This document shows positions 48,535 to 62,700 of a DNA stretch of 64,000 nt, in pieces. Position numbers and translations under genes: made by a program. Positions within the stretch are counted from its first letter, which is position 1, and each line of letters starts with the position of its first letter. Below the pieces are notes generated by a model that did not search any database, was not told the DNA's origin, and was given only the letters and a program-made list of their open reading frames with translations. Origin of the DNA: Glandiceps talaboti (Eukaryota; Hemichordata; Enteropneusta; Spengelidae). The DNA lies in the NCBI RefSeq assembly GCF_964340395.1, contig NC_135555.1, positions 22,790,225 through 22,854,224 of the forward strand, read 5' to 3'.

Positions 48535-51500
48535 CGACAACAACGACGACGACGACGACGACGACGACGACAACAACAACAACAAGGTAATATTAGATAT
48601 GTACCACAAATTACTTGCACTGGTGCACACACATACTAGTGGTATTTTCACTGCAGTGCAATATCAAAAACATTATTGCATACCTAGCTGTATACAAATG
48701 ATATACAAGTGAGGACGCAATCGTTCACTACACACAAAATCATGTGATTGCACTGTATGATTTTTATGGAAATTTGCCATATCAGATAAACATATATAAT
48801 AACAGAACCCCATGCCACATGAGTTCCAGTGTGGGTACTCAGGGTATCTGCACTCATGCTTTCTGCTGCACTTTCACAAGTGTGGTGAGTGAAAGTGCAG
48901 GTGCAGAAAACACTGCAAGCACTCATACAAATACACTGAGTACGCCACACTACACTCGCTATGCTCGTGAGAGTACGGGCGCAGAAAGTTAACTGAAGTA
49001 AATTTCTGGATTGAATGATTGTAACTTGACAAATCAGATATATTACCTCTGTCCACAGCTTGGACAAATGCTGGATAGTTGACATCTCCACGGCGTTCTG
49101 GGTCTTCAAATTTACGACAAAGTAACTTGAAGTCTTCTGATTGCACATTGAGACTCAAGAAATGTAAGATACGACCAAACTGGGAAAATGTGATGTTTCT
49201 TGTATTTGCTTTGCTCTGTTGAAAAGACAGAAATTAACTTGTAATGAACCTCATGGTTCTTTGAACTGGGACTGAGTGTCACAGAGTTTTGAAACCTACA
49301 AGGCCTTAAAAAACAACTTGTTTGGTTCCGGTTCCCCGACCCCACCTAGTTTTTTACGCTGACCCTAAACTGTTTTTAATGTATTCGAGAAAAATAAAAT
49401 AAAATCGCGAAAATTGTGAAGTCTCGCAAGAAATAGTGGATGTGGAAAATGACATCAACTTAAAAAGACAATATAAAACTGTTCTTCCAATCTGTAATGG
49501 CTGTACATCTGATGAGATGAAGCCAATAACACAGAGAGAGACCATATGGAAAACTACAGAAAACATAACTACCTGAACTAGTCACACATGAAAAAAAAAA
49601 TCCAAAAAAAACTCCCAAAACATCTACCTACCCCACCTATTCTAAAATTGAGTGTAATCGGAACCGCACAATTTTTATTTTTAGGCCTAACACCCAAGCA
49701 AAATGATTTCACTTATATACCTGATATTCATGCTATAAATGATAGTGGTACACACTGAATTTGCTTTTCTGGGATGTAACAGATTGTATTGTCTATAGAT
49801 AGACAAGTATTGAAAAGATTTTATAATAGGCCTTTCCAAAATTTGCCATGGTGGCGCTCTACTTCCTGTCTGTGTACCTTGGGGGTATACATTGTATAGG
49901 TTACTCAGTTAATCATAGAACACTCCTGCTTTCCCCTATGTCGGAACAATACGAAAAAAATCCCTGATTTACACTTCTACAGAATACCAAGAAACAAAGC
50001 TCTTAAGAAACGATACTATGAGGTGATGATACCTCCAATTTGAGTGAGGGCGGTGTATTCTCAATTTCCTGTTTAAAAACTAAGCCTCCTTCAAAAGAAA
50101 AAAAAAAAGAGTTAAAAATTGTACATACTCTGTCATAGTCTTTGAAATAGGCATACATCACGATACGTCGTTCTTGTACGGTTACTGACAAATCCATCAA
50201 TACCTCAGCTACTCTGGCTTCTTCTACATCACTCAATGGATTGAGATATCTGGACAAAGCACCTAGTGGTGGTCTTTTCACTTCCATTGTTGGTTTCTTC
50301 TCCAAGTCTGGGTCATTAAATGCTGCAGATACAAACAAGTGAAATGATGACGGTATCCCATGTTATTTATCAATTATATATATAGATACATGTAGCAAGT
50401 TGATTGGTAAGAATGCACCATAAAATTAAAATATATACACCAACATTTTATGCTATGCTCCTTTATTTTCTTTAATACAATTGTCCGATTAAAATTGAAT
50501 TTCAAATCTATTTTCGTCAACAACTTGCAGAATTGTAATTCCCCCCCCCCCCCCTCCCCCCCTGGATATGGGTGGGCAGGGGGCGGATGAACATTTTTTT
50601 TTTTTTTTTTTTAAATATTTTTTTTATTTTCCAAAAGATTTTTTATTTAGTCATCTGACAAGAAAGCAATCAATATGATCCAGTTAACTGCCTCGTCTTC
50701 ACTTGTCATTGAATGGGTTTACTGTGTTTATACACTCCTACTTATCCCTTCATGAAAAGAGTGAAGAGAATTTTCATCAAAGCTTGTCCCCTTGTGCTTG
50801 GCAGATGTTACTGAGTTAGCTTATGTCTATATTCTTACATTGAAATTTTACCTCCCTCCCACATACAATCTTTTTTGTGACGTCACCTAACCATTTCACT
50901 TCATTGATCTCTTTCAACAAGACTTACCATTTTCCATCAGGTCACAGAATTCCTTGTATCGTACTCTGCCGTCTTTGATTTTGTAGTAATCCACCACTTT
51001 CTGTATATCACTGCGTGATAACTGTGCCTCCTTGCCCACAGCCAATGACAGACCACAGATGAACTGGTTCTCGGTGATAATGTAGCTACGTAGTCTGTCG
51101 TGATCATGGAAAAATTCAGTGGTACGGATACCATTTTTGTACACAGCTGTACGGATCTTGTCAAAGACATCATCAACGGACCGTGGTGCTACAGTCTGAA
51201 TTAGAAAAAAAAACACATTAAGACTTTTATAATCTTGATTTGATCACTGAGCAATATCAAACCTTCTGATTTTTTGATTTTTTTTTTTTTTTTGGGGGGG
51301 GGGGGTAATTATACCAACCCCTAATCTACACAATTCATTGAACCAATATAGAACCAAACAACAGAAATCATAGTTGATAGAAGTAGTTTGCAAATGTGAT
51401 ATTTTCCTATAACTAGATATTATGCCCCAATATTTTTCTTTGTTCAGCCAAGGAAAATACAAGTGACCTCAGGGCACTTGTTACTTCTCGGCAAGTGACT

Positions 51501-53702
51501 CATAGTGACAACCCTTAGGTCATGAGTATTTTCCAGCTGAATGAAGAAACAATATTGGGAATAATATAATTATACCATCGCCAGTGATATAAAAGTAAAA
51601 TTGGGGAAAGTAATGGCACTTTTGAAAGTTTTTACTCATATTTCGAACACAGCAGAACCAGTGACATAGACAATGTGTTGTCGTGACATAGGCATGCGTT
51701 GTTGTGAGGTAGAACGACCAGAGTATATATTCCATATTTTTTTATTGAACCTGGCTTGCGCATGGTACAATACTACATTTTATCTGTCTCAACTACCCAT
51801 TTCGAGTACCACAGGAAGGTCTTGTGTATTGGTAATAGCCAAACGATGTAATTTGAAAACAATCTATTGGATGACTAATTTTCTTCTTCATAACAGACAT
51901 TTCCAATGCCTCATCAGCATCACTGATGAGACAATAATGATAAATTAATCCTCTGGGGAAAATACATCAAATCAGAAATTCCTACACGTTGACTTACCTT
52001 GGCTGGTATGTTATACTCAGCTTTAGCTGGGCTACCTGGATATTCTAAATCCTCAACCAAGGTGTCTTTGATAGCCTCTACATCATGGTGGAAATTCAAG
52101 TAGTTACAGAGACTAGCTTTACTTGGATCCAGGTATTTCTGAGCCAGTGTTTGCATCTCATTCTCTGTCACGTCTGGTGGACCAGGAAAACTACGATAGA
52201 ACTGTAACACAAATGAAAATAAAGTTCAACGTCTGACCGAAAAAATAAAGATCTACAGATAGGACGATATTCCAACAGAAAATCCTCGCATCAATAACTA
52301 TACTATACTACGCTGTTTTGATTTGTGATATGTAACTATATCAGGTATCTATGTTACACTGTGATGTAGCGTTTAAAGTCTAATTTCAAACACAGTATGT
52401 ATGTCACATGACTGTCACATGATGTCCATGTGATTTCTTCCTTTCATGACTTTCTGTGACCAACCCATTGTGGTGACTCTGTCAAAATCTTCATAACACA
52501 TTTGTCATGTGACTGTCACATGATGTCCATGTGATTTCTTTCTGACATGCCTTTCTGTGACCAATCCATTCTGGTGTCTGTCAACATCTACATAACACAT
52601 TTGTCATGTGACTGTCACATGGTGTCCATGTGATTTCTTTCTTACCTGGCTTTCTGTGACCAATCCATTGTGGTGTCTGTCAAAGTCTTCGTAACAAGTT
52701 CTGACATTGATTCCATGGTATTTATAAAATGGTGCAATTCTCCTCAGAATATCAGTACATCTACTACGAAAGGATGGACTGAGAGGACGTTGAGAGCGAT
52801 GTGTCCCCAGACTAAAGGATATAAAGAAAATAACGTTTTGGAAATGTGTCACATAACAACTATATAAAATCTCGACTGAGAGCAATAAATATCAATAGCG
52901 ACTTCACAATAAATGTCAGTATGTGTCAGATGATAAACACATCTAATTGCATTTTGGAAAACAACAGCCACTAGTATTGAGGGTGATAAATATTTATAAC
53001 GACCTTATAATAAATGTGTCTAAAAGATAAACATAATTCTGAAATTGTCACTGAGGGTAATAAACATTAATAATGACTCCACAATATCCCATGGTGATTA
53101 CATCAACAATATAAACTTCACCATATCCCTTCATAATTATAACAATAGCAATTTCACTATATTCCAGGGTAATAATACCAATAATGACTTTGTCATATCC
53201 CACTATGATTATATGAGTAATAACCTCATTATATCATTAATAACTTTGTGACATCACAGGTTTATAATGCTACTTATGAAATATTATCATACCAGGAGAA
53301 TAATCGATATAATGACCCAAGAATTTCAAAAGGTTAACAATACAATAATGACTTTGTGATATCTGGGCAATATATTTCATTATCTCATCTGTAATAAGTA
53401 TTCAATAGCAAAGTGATATACTTACTATTCTGTGACTTCTACTTTTCTTGCTTGTGGTTCAGTCTTCAAATCATTTGGTTCAAAAACTGTGAAAAATACA
53501 ATTTTAGATAAAAAAGTTACCACTCACTTTTAAAATAATGTCACATAAATTGTTCTAAAATTACTGTCAATCAATCAATCATTCAATCAATCAATCAATC
53601 AGTCAATCTATCAATTAATCAATCACGCAATCAATCAATCAATCAATCAGTCAGTCAGTCAGTCAGTCAATCAATCACTCAGTCAGTCAGTCAGTCAGTC
53701 AG

Positions 53703-53745
<43 letters not shown>

Positions 53746-56700
53746 CTCAATCAATCAATCAATCACTCAATCAATCACTCACTCACTCACTCAATCAGTC
53801 AATCAGTCAATCAATCAATCAATCAATCGAGTGCCTGTATCCAATACAAAGTAAAGTTCAGAGGCACTGTACAGTTAAATATTGAAAACCTTCGCGTTTT
53901 AAGGTTTTTCCTGAAGGCATTGACTGTGGGTGTCTGTCAGAGCTCCGGTGTCAATTTGTTTTAAAGACGAGGTGTGGCATGTGAGAAAGCATGGCCACCA
54001 AAGGAATTAATTTTAATATTGTCACTGAAAACATTTCATTTTTAGTGACTCTCATAATGTCAGTAATGCAGGTTTAATGAAAAAAAAACATACATCGACA
54101 GGACAACATCTTTTGAACAGAAACATGTGACTACTCCAAAATTTGTGGTCAATATGTGTTATTGATTTTGATTTTACTAGTTCATAACCCTGTTACCCAA
54201 TTAAACAGATATTCTGTGTACTATCCCAGAATACTCACCACAATCGATGACATCAGAGAATTTACGATAATTAATCATTCCATCGTTTTTATCTTCGTAT
54301 TTATCTGTCAGTGCCTGCTCATCTTCGGGGAATAGTTGTATTCCAAAGCTTTGATCCAGAACACACTTAAATTGTGATGCTGTGGGGAAAAAAATGCATA
54401 CTTTTAATTACAAACATCTGTTCCCAATGTAACGTTCGATAAAGATGCACACAGACACTGTAGCTGAAGTCATCAATACCAAGTTCTTTTATTTCCAAGT
54501 CCACATTAAATAAGGCGAAATTCAGTAGTACATACAGTAGAAGAAAAGACCTGTGTATAGGAAGTACAGAAAATATCCGTATAAATAATACAGCTAGGCA
54601 GTATATTACAATACAAGCAATACAGCAACAAATTCAATGTATTGTTACATCAGAGAGATCACATGCTGAGCAATGAATAGACTAGATGACTACACCATTA
54701 CAGCATTACAATAATATAAAGATCTGTTGATTGCTTACTAATAATACACAAAACTCACCCTGACAGGATGCAACCTGAATCTGTTATCCTAAACAATTCT
54801 CTGTGCTTGTCACACTAAAACACCTGTTTAAGTAATAAACAACAATGTCAGTGTCTTACAAAATTGTACAGAACACTCCATAAATCGTACAGAACACTCC
54901 ATAAATGCAAGTTACATGTGCGTGTAAACATAAAATTCATCTGACGTGGCCTCACTAAACGTACGCTGATGAAACTATCCATAGAAAATACCTTTACATA
55001 TGGAATGGCTATGACTGGAAGTCACTTCATAAATGGTACTAGACTTGAATTTATGTCAACAATAACGTGAAATATCAAAGTTGTAAAATTACTGTGGCGA
55101 TGAACGGTAATAACTGAACAATAAACACTTGTCTGTGCGTCGGCAAACTGCTGTGCACGTACACAGTACAATAGCATAGCTGCCGTGCACACAAATATGC
55201 ATCTAACAATGTAAACCAAAAACGTTCATAAAATTGGCTGAAAACTATTACAAAAATCTACAAATATAACCCAAGGACGCTTACCAAGCAGGGATTCATG
55301 CAGGTTTTCCATAAGTTGTGGCATAAGCACTCAATTCTGTGATAATTTGACAACAAAACTTTCAGTGAGCGCGCCAGAAATCACAGCGACCAATAGTTTA
55401 GTGATATACGCATGCCCGGGATGCATGCACAAACCAAAGTGCGCCCTCAACACATGGATGAGTAAATTTGCAGTCTCACACACTTCCCTGCTTGCTGGTT
55501 GATGTCCCAGCAACCATTTTAAACAAAAAAAAATCAATTCTGAGAGTTTAATAATTGTGTCATTAATAAATGTGATTGAACTAAGTTAGCTAGAACTTGT
55601 GGATCAAGTTTGGGCAGTGTGTTAGTATTAACATCACCAGAATTTGACTCACTAATTGCTGATTGTGGTAAGTGATGTGGGTTTGAATGTAACCCAGCGT
55701 TCACCCTTGTTGATCGCCTCAACTGTGTACAATCATCATCTGTCGAAGATTGGTTGGGTTCTGCATCAGAATGTTCAGGCAAACCTGTCCTGGAGGGCTG
55801 AGGTGACTCTTCACGGACCATCAAGGTATCGTCCTGACATTCTGTCCTTGGTTTGTCACCTTTGACATCTGTGGAGATGCAAGTGGGTGCTATCTGTTCC
55901 TCTGGTTGGCCCAGGATGTGATCCAAGCTTTTACTGTCTATGCAAAAGTCATCATGGTCATCTTCGCTATCACTGTCCTCCGTCTGTTCATTCAGGGGCA
56001 CTGTTTCCTGCTTACAGCTGTCCATGACACCCTCATCCATCTCCTTAATCATGTGTCTAGCATCTAGCAACTCACGTCTGTGCACAGTTCTCACTGGTCG
56101 TTCTTTATCAAAGGGTTCAACGACATAAGTGTGACCACCCGTGTGCAACCTATTGATTACACGGTATGGCTCGGAGTCCCATGTATCCTGTATCTTGTTC
56201 CTGCCTCTAATGGCTCTGTTCCTACAGAATACAGTTGTGCCCACAGGCAAATCAGTTTCATCTGCCTTAGCATCATTCCTGTCACGCCTCCTTTTGGCTT
56301 CTCTCTCAGTGTTTTGTGATGCCACCTCAAAAGCATCTTTCAACCTCTTCTGGTGTTCTAAAACCCAATCATCCATCTGGCTCTCTGTGCTTTCACGACC
56401 CTCTGTACCAAGCAGGTGATCTATTGGAAGGGTAGGCTCTCGGCCAAAGAAGAGATAGTGCGGGGAATACCCAGTGGATGAATGTGGCGTTACATTATAT
56501 GCGTGGACAATCTCTGGTAAGTGCTCTGGCCATTTCCGTTTCTTCTCCGGAGGGAGAGTACGCAGCCTATCATGAAGTGTACGGTTATACCGTTCACACT
56601 GTCCGTTTCCTTCTGTGGTATGAGGTGGTGTGACTCTTCCTCATGCCATAAACTTGACACAGCTCTTGTATTACCTTGCTTTCAAAATTGCGACCCTGGT

Positions 56701-59700
56701 CGCTATGGATCCGTTGTGGGACGCCAAATCTCACAAACCAGTCTCTAACCAGAGTACGGGCTACAGTAACAGCTTTCTGATCTCTTGTTGGGATCGCCTG
56801 AGTAAATTTTGTGAATATGTCGGTAAGTACAAGAACGTTCTCCGTGCCATTGGAACTGGGTTCGAGCATGGTGAAGTCCATTGCAAGTACTTCCAGCGGT
56901 CTTGAAGCAGTTAAGGAACCCATGGTAGGACGCAATCGCTTCCCTGCTTTGGCCAAAGTACACCGCGGGCAGGTGCGACAGTAGTTGGCAACGTCAGCTA
57001 TCATACCAGGCCAGTAACACCTACTCCTCACCAGTGCAGTAGTTTTCTCTGCAGCCTGATGTCCAACTTTGTCGTGAACAGCGTTCAGAACCTTCCCTTT
57101 CAGAGCATCTGGAAGTATCAGCTGGTTCACTTCCCTCCCTGCATCATGCACAACTCGATAAAGAGCACCATCCTTTTCTCGGATTCTCTTCCAATTCCGC
57201 AGAAGTTTGCGAACTTCTTTTGGCTCCTTCATCAGTTGGCGGTTGGTTGGGGGATGTTTAGACTTCCAATAGAACCACAGTCTACCCACAACATCATCAG
57301 CAGACTGCATCAGTTTAAGGTCACTTTCTTGTATCAAGGGGAAAGTAGAACTCGCTTTCGGTTCTATTTTGCTCGACTTGGACCTAATTTCGTTGAGCAA
57401 CACAGTGGCTGTCTTCTGTTCAGCTGCAATACGGACAACACGAGGTACAGCAGTAGACAATCTAGCACTTGAAGTGTCCTTGGTGACAAAGTCTATGTTG
57501 GTTTCTTCTAGTCTAGCACACCTTGCCTGATCAGTGTGTCTTGTTTTACGACTCAATGCGTCTGCGTTTCCATTACTTCTACCAGACCTGTACTTTATAC
57601 TAAAGTTGAACTGCGCCAACTCAGCTGCCCATCTTGTCTCGGTGGCCCCTAGCTTGGCAGTGGTCATGAGGTAGCTCAGTGGGTTATTGTCTGTGAAGAC
57701 ACTGAATTCGGCACCAATAAGCAAATCACGATATTTCTGGGTAATAGCCCAACGTAGCGCTAACAGCTCAAGCTTCATGCTAGAGTAGTTTGACATATTT
57801 CGTTCGTTAGGTTTTAGACTCCTGCTGGCATAGCTGAGAACAACTACTCTATCACCTTGCCTTTGTGATAATACAGCCCCTAATCCATGGTAGCTCGCAT
57901 CTGTCTCCAGGATGAAAGGTGATTTAAAGTCTGGATACCCTAACACTGGTGGCGACACGAGAGCTTGCTTCAATGCTGAAAAGGATTTTTCGCATGTCTC
58001 ATCCCATGACTCGGTGATCATCCTGTGTAAGTTTCGCCTGTTGGTGTGCACTTTCGTTCTCTTTTTCTTACTTGGTGTGTCTTCTGGTTTCTTCAACAAA
58101 TTCTGTAGAGGTGCAGCTATCTTTGCATAGCAAGGAATGAACCTCCTATAGTAGCTAGACATTCCTAGAAATCCACGCAACTCACGCTCTGTTTGGGGTC
58201 TGGGCCAGTCTTGTACTGCCTTAACTTTCTCAGGCAATGGAGCTGTACCGTCTGCACTCACAATATGGCCCAAGTAGCGAACTTTGTTGTGGAAAAGCTG
58301 GCACTTTTCTGGTTTCACTTTCAAATTGAGATTGGATAATCGTGACAGGACCATCTCAAGACGCTCCAAAGTTTCCTTGAAGGTCGATCCAAACACTAGG
58401 ATGTCATCTAGATATACGAGAAGGGTTTGAAAGTTTTGATCACCAAACGCCTTGTCCATTAGTTTCATAAATGTAGCCGGTGCTCCTGACAAACCGAACG
58501 GCATCTTGACGAACTCATAGTGGCCACCCGTGCCAGATAGGAAAGCAGTTTTCTCAATGTCTTTTCCAGCAACTGGTACCTGATGGAAGCCATGGGCGAG
58601 GTCAAGACTACAAAAGTACTTTGCCCCATTCAACACGTCCAGGGCCTCCTCTATTCTTGGTAGCGGATATGCATCTCTGCGTGTCTTGGCATTCAGGGCC
58701 CGATAGTCCACACATAAACGCAGTTTCCCACATTTCTTACGAACCAAAACGACAGGAGAAGCATATGGACTGCTTGACTCTCTTATAATACCAGCATCCA
58801 AGGATCTTTGGAGGTATTCCCTAACCTCATCCCACTGGTGTGGTGGTACTCTCCGATAGGGTATTTTAACTGGAATGTCATCAGTAGTGGCTATTTCATG
58901 TTCAACCAGATCACAGGATCCAATGTCATTTTCATGCCTACTGAAGGTTTGACAGTACTTGCTGACTACTTCATTCAAGTCACTCTGTTCTGCTCCACTA
59001 AGTTCACCAACATCCATTTTCGATACAATGTCCTTCACAATGGATGCAGTTGTCTGATCCTCACCAGACATTCTTACTTGGACAGAATTCTCATCAATCT
59101 GGTGAAATGTGACAGTTGGCTCCAGAGCAGCTGACCTAGCAACTCCAACTGGTGTACGGGGCTGCAAATAGAGATCAGTATCGCCGAAATTGGCAATTTG
59201 CATGGGAACTCTGCCATCACAGCCTACAGACACATATGATGCTCCAAGGGTCAGTCCATTCTGTAGCTCAGCCACACGAGTTTCATGTCTTTCTATTAGG
59301 GCATGATATACTTGTCCTTTAACAGCAGGCCGGACAGAACCTTCAACAACGTTGATCGATCGAGCTGGGACTAAAATAGGTTTCCTACCAGCAACACGAA
59401 CAAGGTGCACATCGGAAGATGTTGCAATTGTCTCTTGATTCATTGCCAGTGGTCTATACATTTCTATTGCGTGTAAAAGTCTGATCTCACCATCGCTTGG
59501 TGACGCTGACAACTTCTCTCGGTAATTCTCACCATATTTATGCACTAACTTTTGCCTGATATCTCGTAGTACATTAGATCCAATCACGCCAGGAACTCTC
59601 TTCTTCCGGGCTTCAACAGGGGTATTGACTGGATCTCGCACCACCAGGAATCCAAAACCTTCAAATTTAACACCGAATACAGTCACAGAAAGCTCCACAT

Positions 59701-62700
59701 ACCCACTGTAGGGGATTTCCAACCCTTGCGAAGCTGTAATTGTGATGCACGAGGACACATCTACCAATTCTCCTTCCTGGGTCAAATGCTCCCTGAAGAA
59801 TCGGTCTGTTATAGTTGATACCTCTGCACCAGTATCAATCAAACATACTGCCTCTGCACCACCTAACTTCACCATTGTCGTTGGACAATCACCAATTGCT
59901 TTAAGTATGATTGAGCCTCCATTAGTTACAGTCTCGCCTACCACATGGCTCGCGGTAGTAGGCTTGTCTAGTTTGACTTCTCAGACTTGGTTTTCTCAGC
60001 AGAAATGGTAACATTTCTGCCACCCTGATTGGTCTTCTTAGGGCACTCCCGGCTCATATGACCAACATCATCACATCTCCAGCAACGCCTTTTACCATCT
60101 GCAGACACGGTAGGTTTAGACGATCTCGTCCCGGTGTTTCTATTTTGTACCATTGACGTTAACAACTCCAACTGTTTTTGTTGGACTGCAACCTGCTCAC
60201 CTTGTTTGATGATCAGAGTGCGCAAATCTTCCTCTGCTGCCATTTCACACAGAATGGCACCACGCTTTGCCCTTGAGCGTTTTTCATTCCGTCCCATCAA
60301 AGTCATGACATGGTCTCTAGCATCAAAGAATGACAATTCAGGCTGGTCAGCATTCAGGCGTCTGAGTTCAGTCCGTAAGCTGTCATCTAACACTGCCTCG
60401 GCTAGTCGACTTTTAAGTTGGGACTCTCTACCCGGCTTGAATGACGTATCCAACTGGATAATCCTATCATACAGATTCACCAACTCTAGCGAACATGCAA
60501 CCAAATCTTCGCCATCCTTCTGGTGGTAAGCAAAAAAACGCTGCTGTAGTTGCGGCAGTGTATCACCATCACCAAATACTTTAGTCAACACACTAAATAT
60601 CTTATCGGGATCTGAGCCTATTGTACTACCTCTACCCAATATTTCACGTCGCGCTTTGCCAGATAAGTTTTCAATCAGAAAAGCTGCTTGTTCATGACTG
60701 GCGAGACCCCTTGACGCTATTACTGCTCTTGCGTCTTCAATCCAGTCTTCAATGGACAGTCCTGATTCACCCTTGCCATCAAACCTATCCATCTTCCGGT
60801 TTGGCGACACATATACCATACGTGCAGCTGCATTTTTATTGGCGTCGCTTGAAGGTGACTCAATTTTCGGGGCAGGTTGATGTCTCTCAGAAACCAGTCT
60901 CTTGATTTCCTTTTCGGCTTCTCTTGCATCAGCAACTGCGGCTGTAGCTTCATCATCCTTACGAGCTACTTCCACCTTCAGGGCTGCTATGGTATCCTGT
61001 AACCGTTTCAAATCATGCTCAGTGACCTCTTCCTTCGCTACCGCAGGGCTGGCCATTGTGAACATAAAATACTTCACCTGAAAAGTATACTAGTATTACA
61101 TATGATTATCACTACACAGGGATCGATAATGACATTAACATTTACATGCAATGACTAAATCTATCATGCACAGTTTAAAGCATTCCAACCTATACTTAGG
61201 GTTTCTATCAGTGTTAATAGTAATATTGTTCAATGCGAGCAGTCACTGTAAAACAGTTCTGTATATTCACAGCACGGCAGCACTTCTCCCTCAGTGGCAA
61301 TTCGGCATTACAGTTCGAAACAGTTCAGTAACACAGCATAATCTGTTCTTCCATACAACAGCAAAACCTGGATACAGTCAGGGTCTTTAATGTGGACGTT
61401 GATGAGGAAATCCTGCCGACTACGCCATGTGTAACGTTCGATAAAGATGCACACAGACACTGTAGCTGAAGTCATCAATACCAAGTTCTTTTATTTCCAA
61501 GTCCACATTAAATAAGGCGAAATTCAGTAGTACATACAGTAGAAGAAAAGACCTGTGTATAGGAAGTACAGAAAATATCCGTATAAATAATACAGCTAGG
61601 CAGTATATTACAATACAAGCAATACAGCAACAAATTCAATGTATTGTTACATCAGAGAGATCACATGCTGAGCAATGAATAGACTAGATGACTACACCAT
61701 TACAGCATTACAATAATATAAAGATCTGTTGATTGCTTACTAATAATACACAAAACTCACCCTGACAGGATGCAACCTGAATCTGTTATCCTAAACAATT
61801 CTCTGTGCTTGTCACACTAAAACACCTGTTTAAGTAATAAACAACAATGTCAGTGTCTTACAAAATTGTACAGAACACTCCATAAATCGTACAGAACACT
61901 CCATAAATGCAAGTTACATGTGCGTGTAAACATAAAATTCATCTGACGTGGCCTCACTAAACGTACGCTGATGAAACTATCCATAGAAAATACCTTTACA
62001 TATGGAATGGCTATGACTGGAAGTCACTTCATAAATGGTACTAGACTTGAATTTATGTCAACAATAACGTGAAATATCAAAGTTGTAAAATTACTGTGGC
62101 GATGAACGGTAATAACTGAACAATAAACACTTGTCTGTGCGTCGGCAAACTGCTGTGCACGTACACAGTACAATAGCATAGCTGCCGTGCACACAAATAT
62201 GCATCTAACAATGTAAACCAAAAACGTTCATAAAATTGGCTGAAAACTATTACAAAAATCTACAAATATAACCCAAGGACGCTTACCAAGCAGGGATTCA
62301 TGCAGGTTTTCCATAAGTTGTGGCATAAGCACTCAATTCTGTGATAATTTGACAACAAAACTTTCAGTGAGCGCGCCAGAAATCACAGCGACCAATAGTT
62401 TAGTGATATACGCATGCCCGGGATGCATGCACAAACCAAAGTGCGCCCTCAACACATGGATGAGTAAATTTGCAGTCTCACACCAATAACTATCAAATCT
62501 ACAGAGTAATCTACCGTTATGGTTCAATCAATACCAGCTGCTAACAATAATGATACAATAAATATGATAATATCTCTTAAATAAATAGTTCAATATGTAC
62601 ATCATTTCTTATAAAAACATTTCAATTTTAATGGTTCATACAAATATTTGTGTATGTTATGATACATTTAGATGAATAACAATAAATGTGACTCGCATTA

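Larger units (their letters stand above)
54428..62482 (-). mobile_element. Ty3/gypsy-type LTR retrotransposon, nearly intact
   Basis: Two direct repeats of 1,053 bp (54428-55480 and 61430-62482) appear identical by eye and bound an internal region with gag and pol on the minus strand. The element is flanked by the 4-bp duplication CCAA (54424-54427 and 62483-62486). In element orientation the LTR starts TGTGAGACTG and ends CGTTACA. The primer site follows two bases after the 5' LTR, and a purine-rich stretch (AGCAGGGAAGTG) precedes the 3' LTR. The enzyme order protease, reverse transcriptase, RNase H, integrase is that of the Ty3/gypsy group. It lies in an EF-hand gene intron in the same orientation as the gene. 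Identical LTRs indicate very recent insertion. Confidence 0.95.

Noticed and set aside
55022-55219. Open frame repeated at 62024-62221
   Set aside because: Same LTR sequence read twice; no LTR-encoded protein is expected in this element type.
58808-59134. Plus-strand open frames opposite pol (also 57059-57472, 60134-60529)
   Set aside because: Antisense shadows of the retrotransposon's gag and pol frames.
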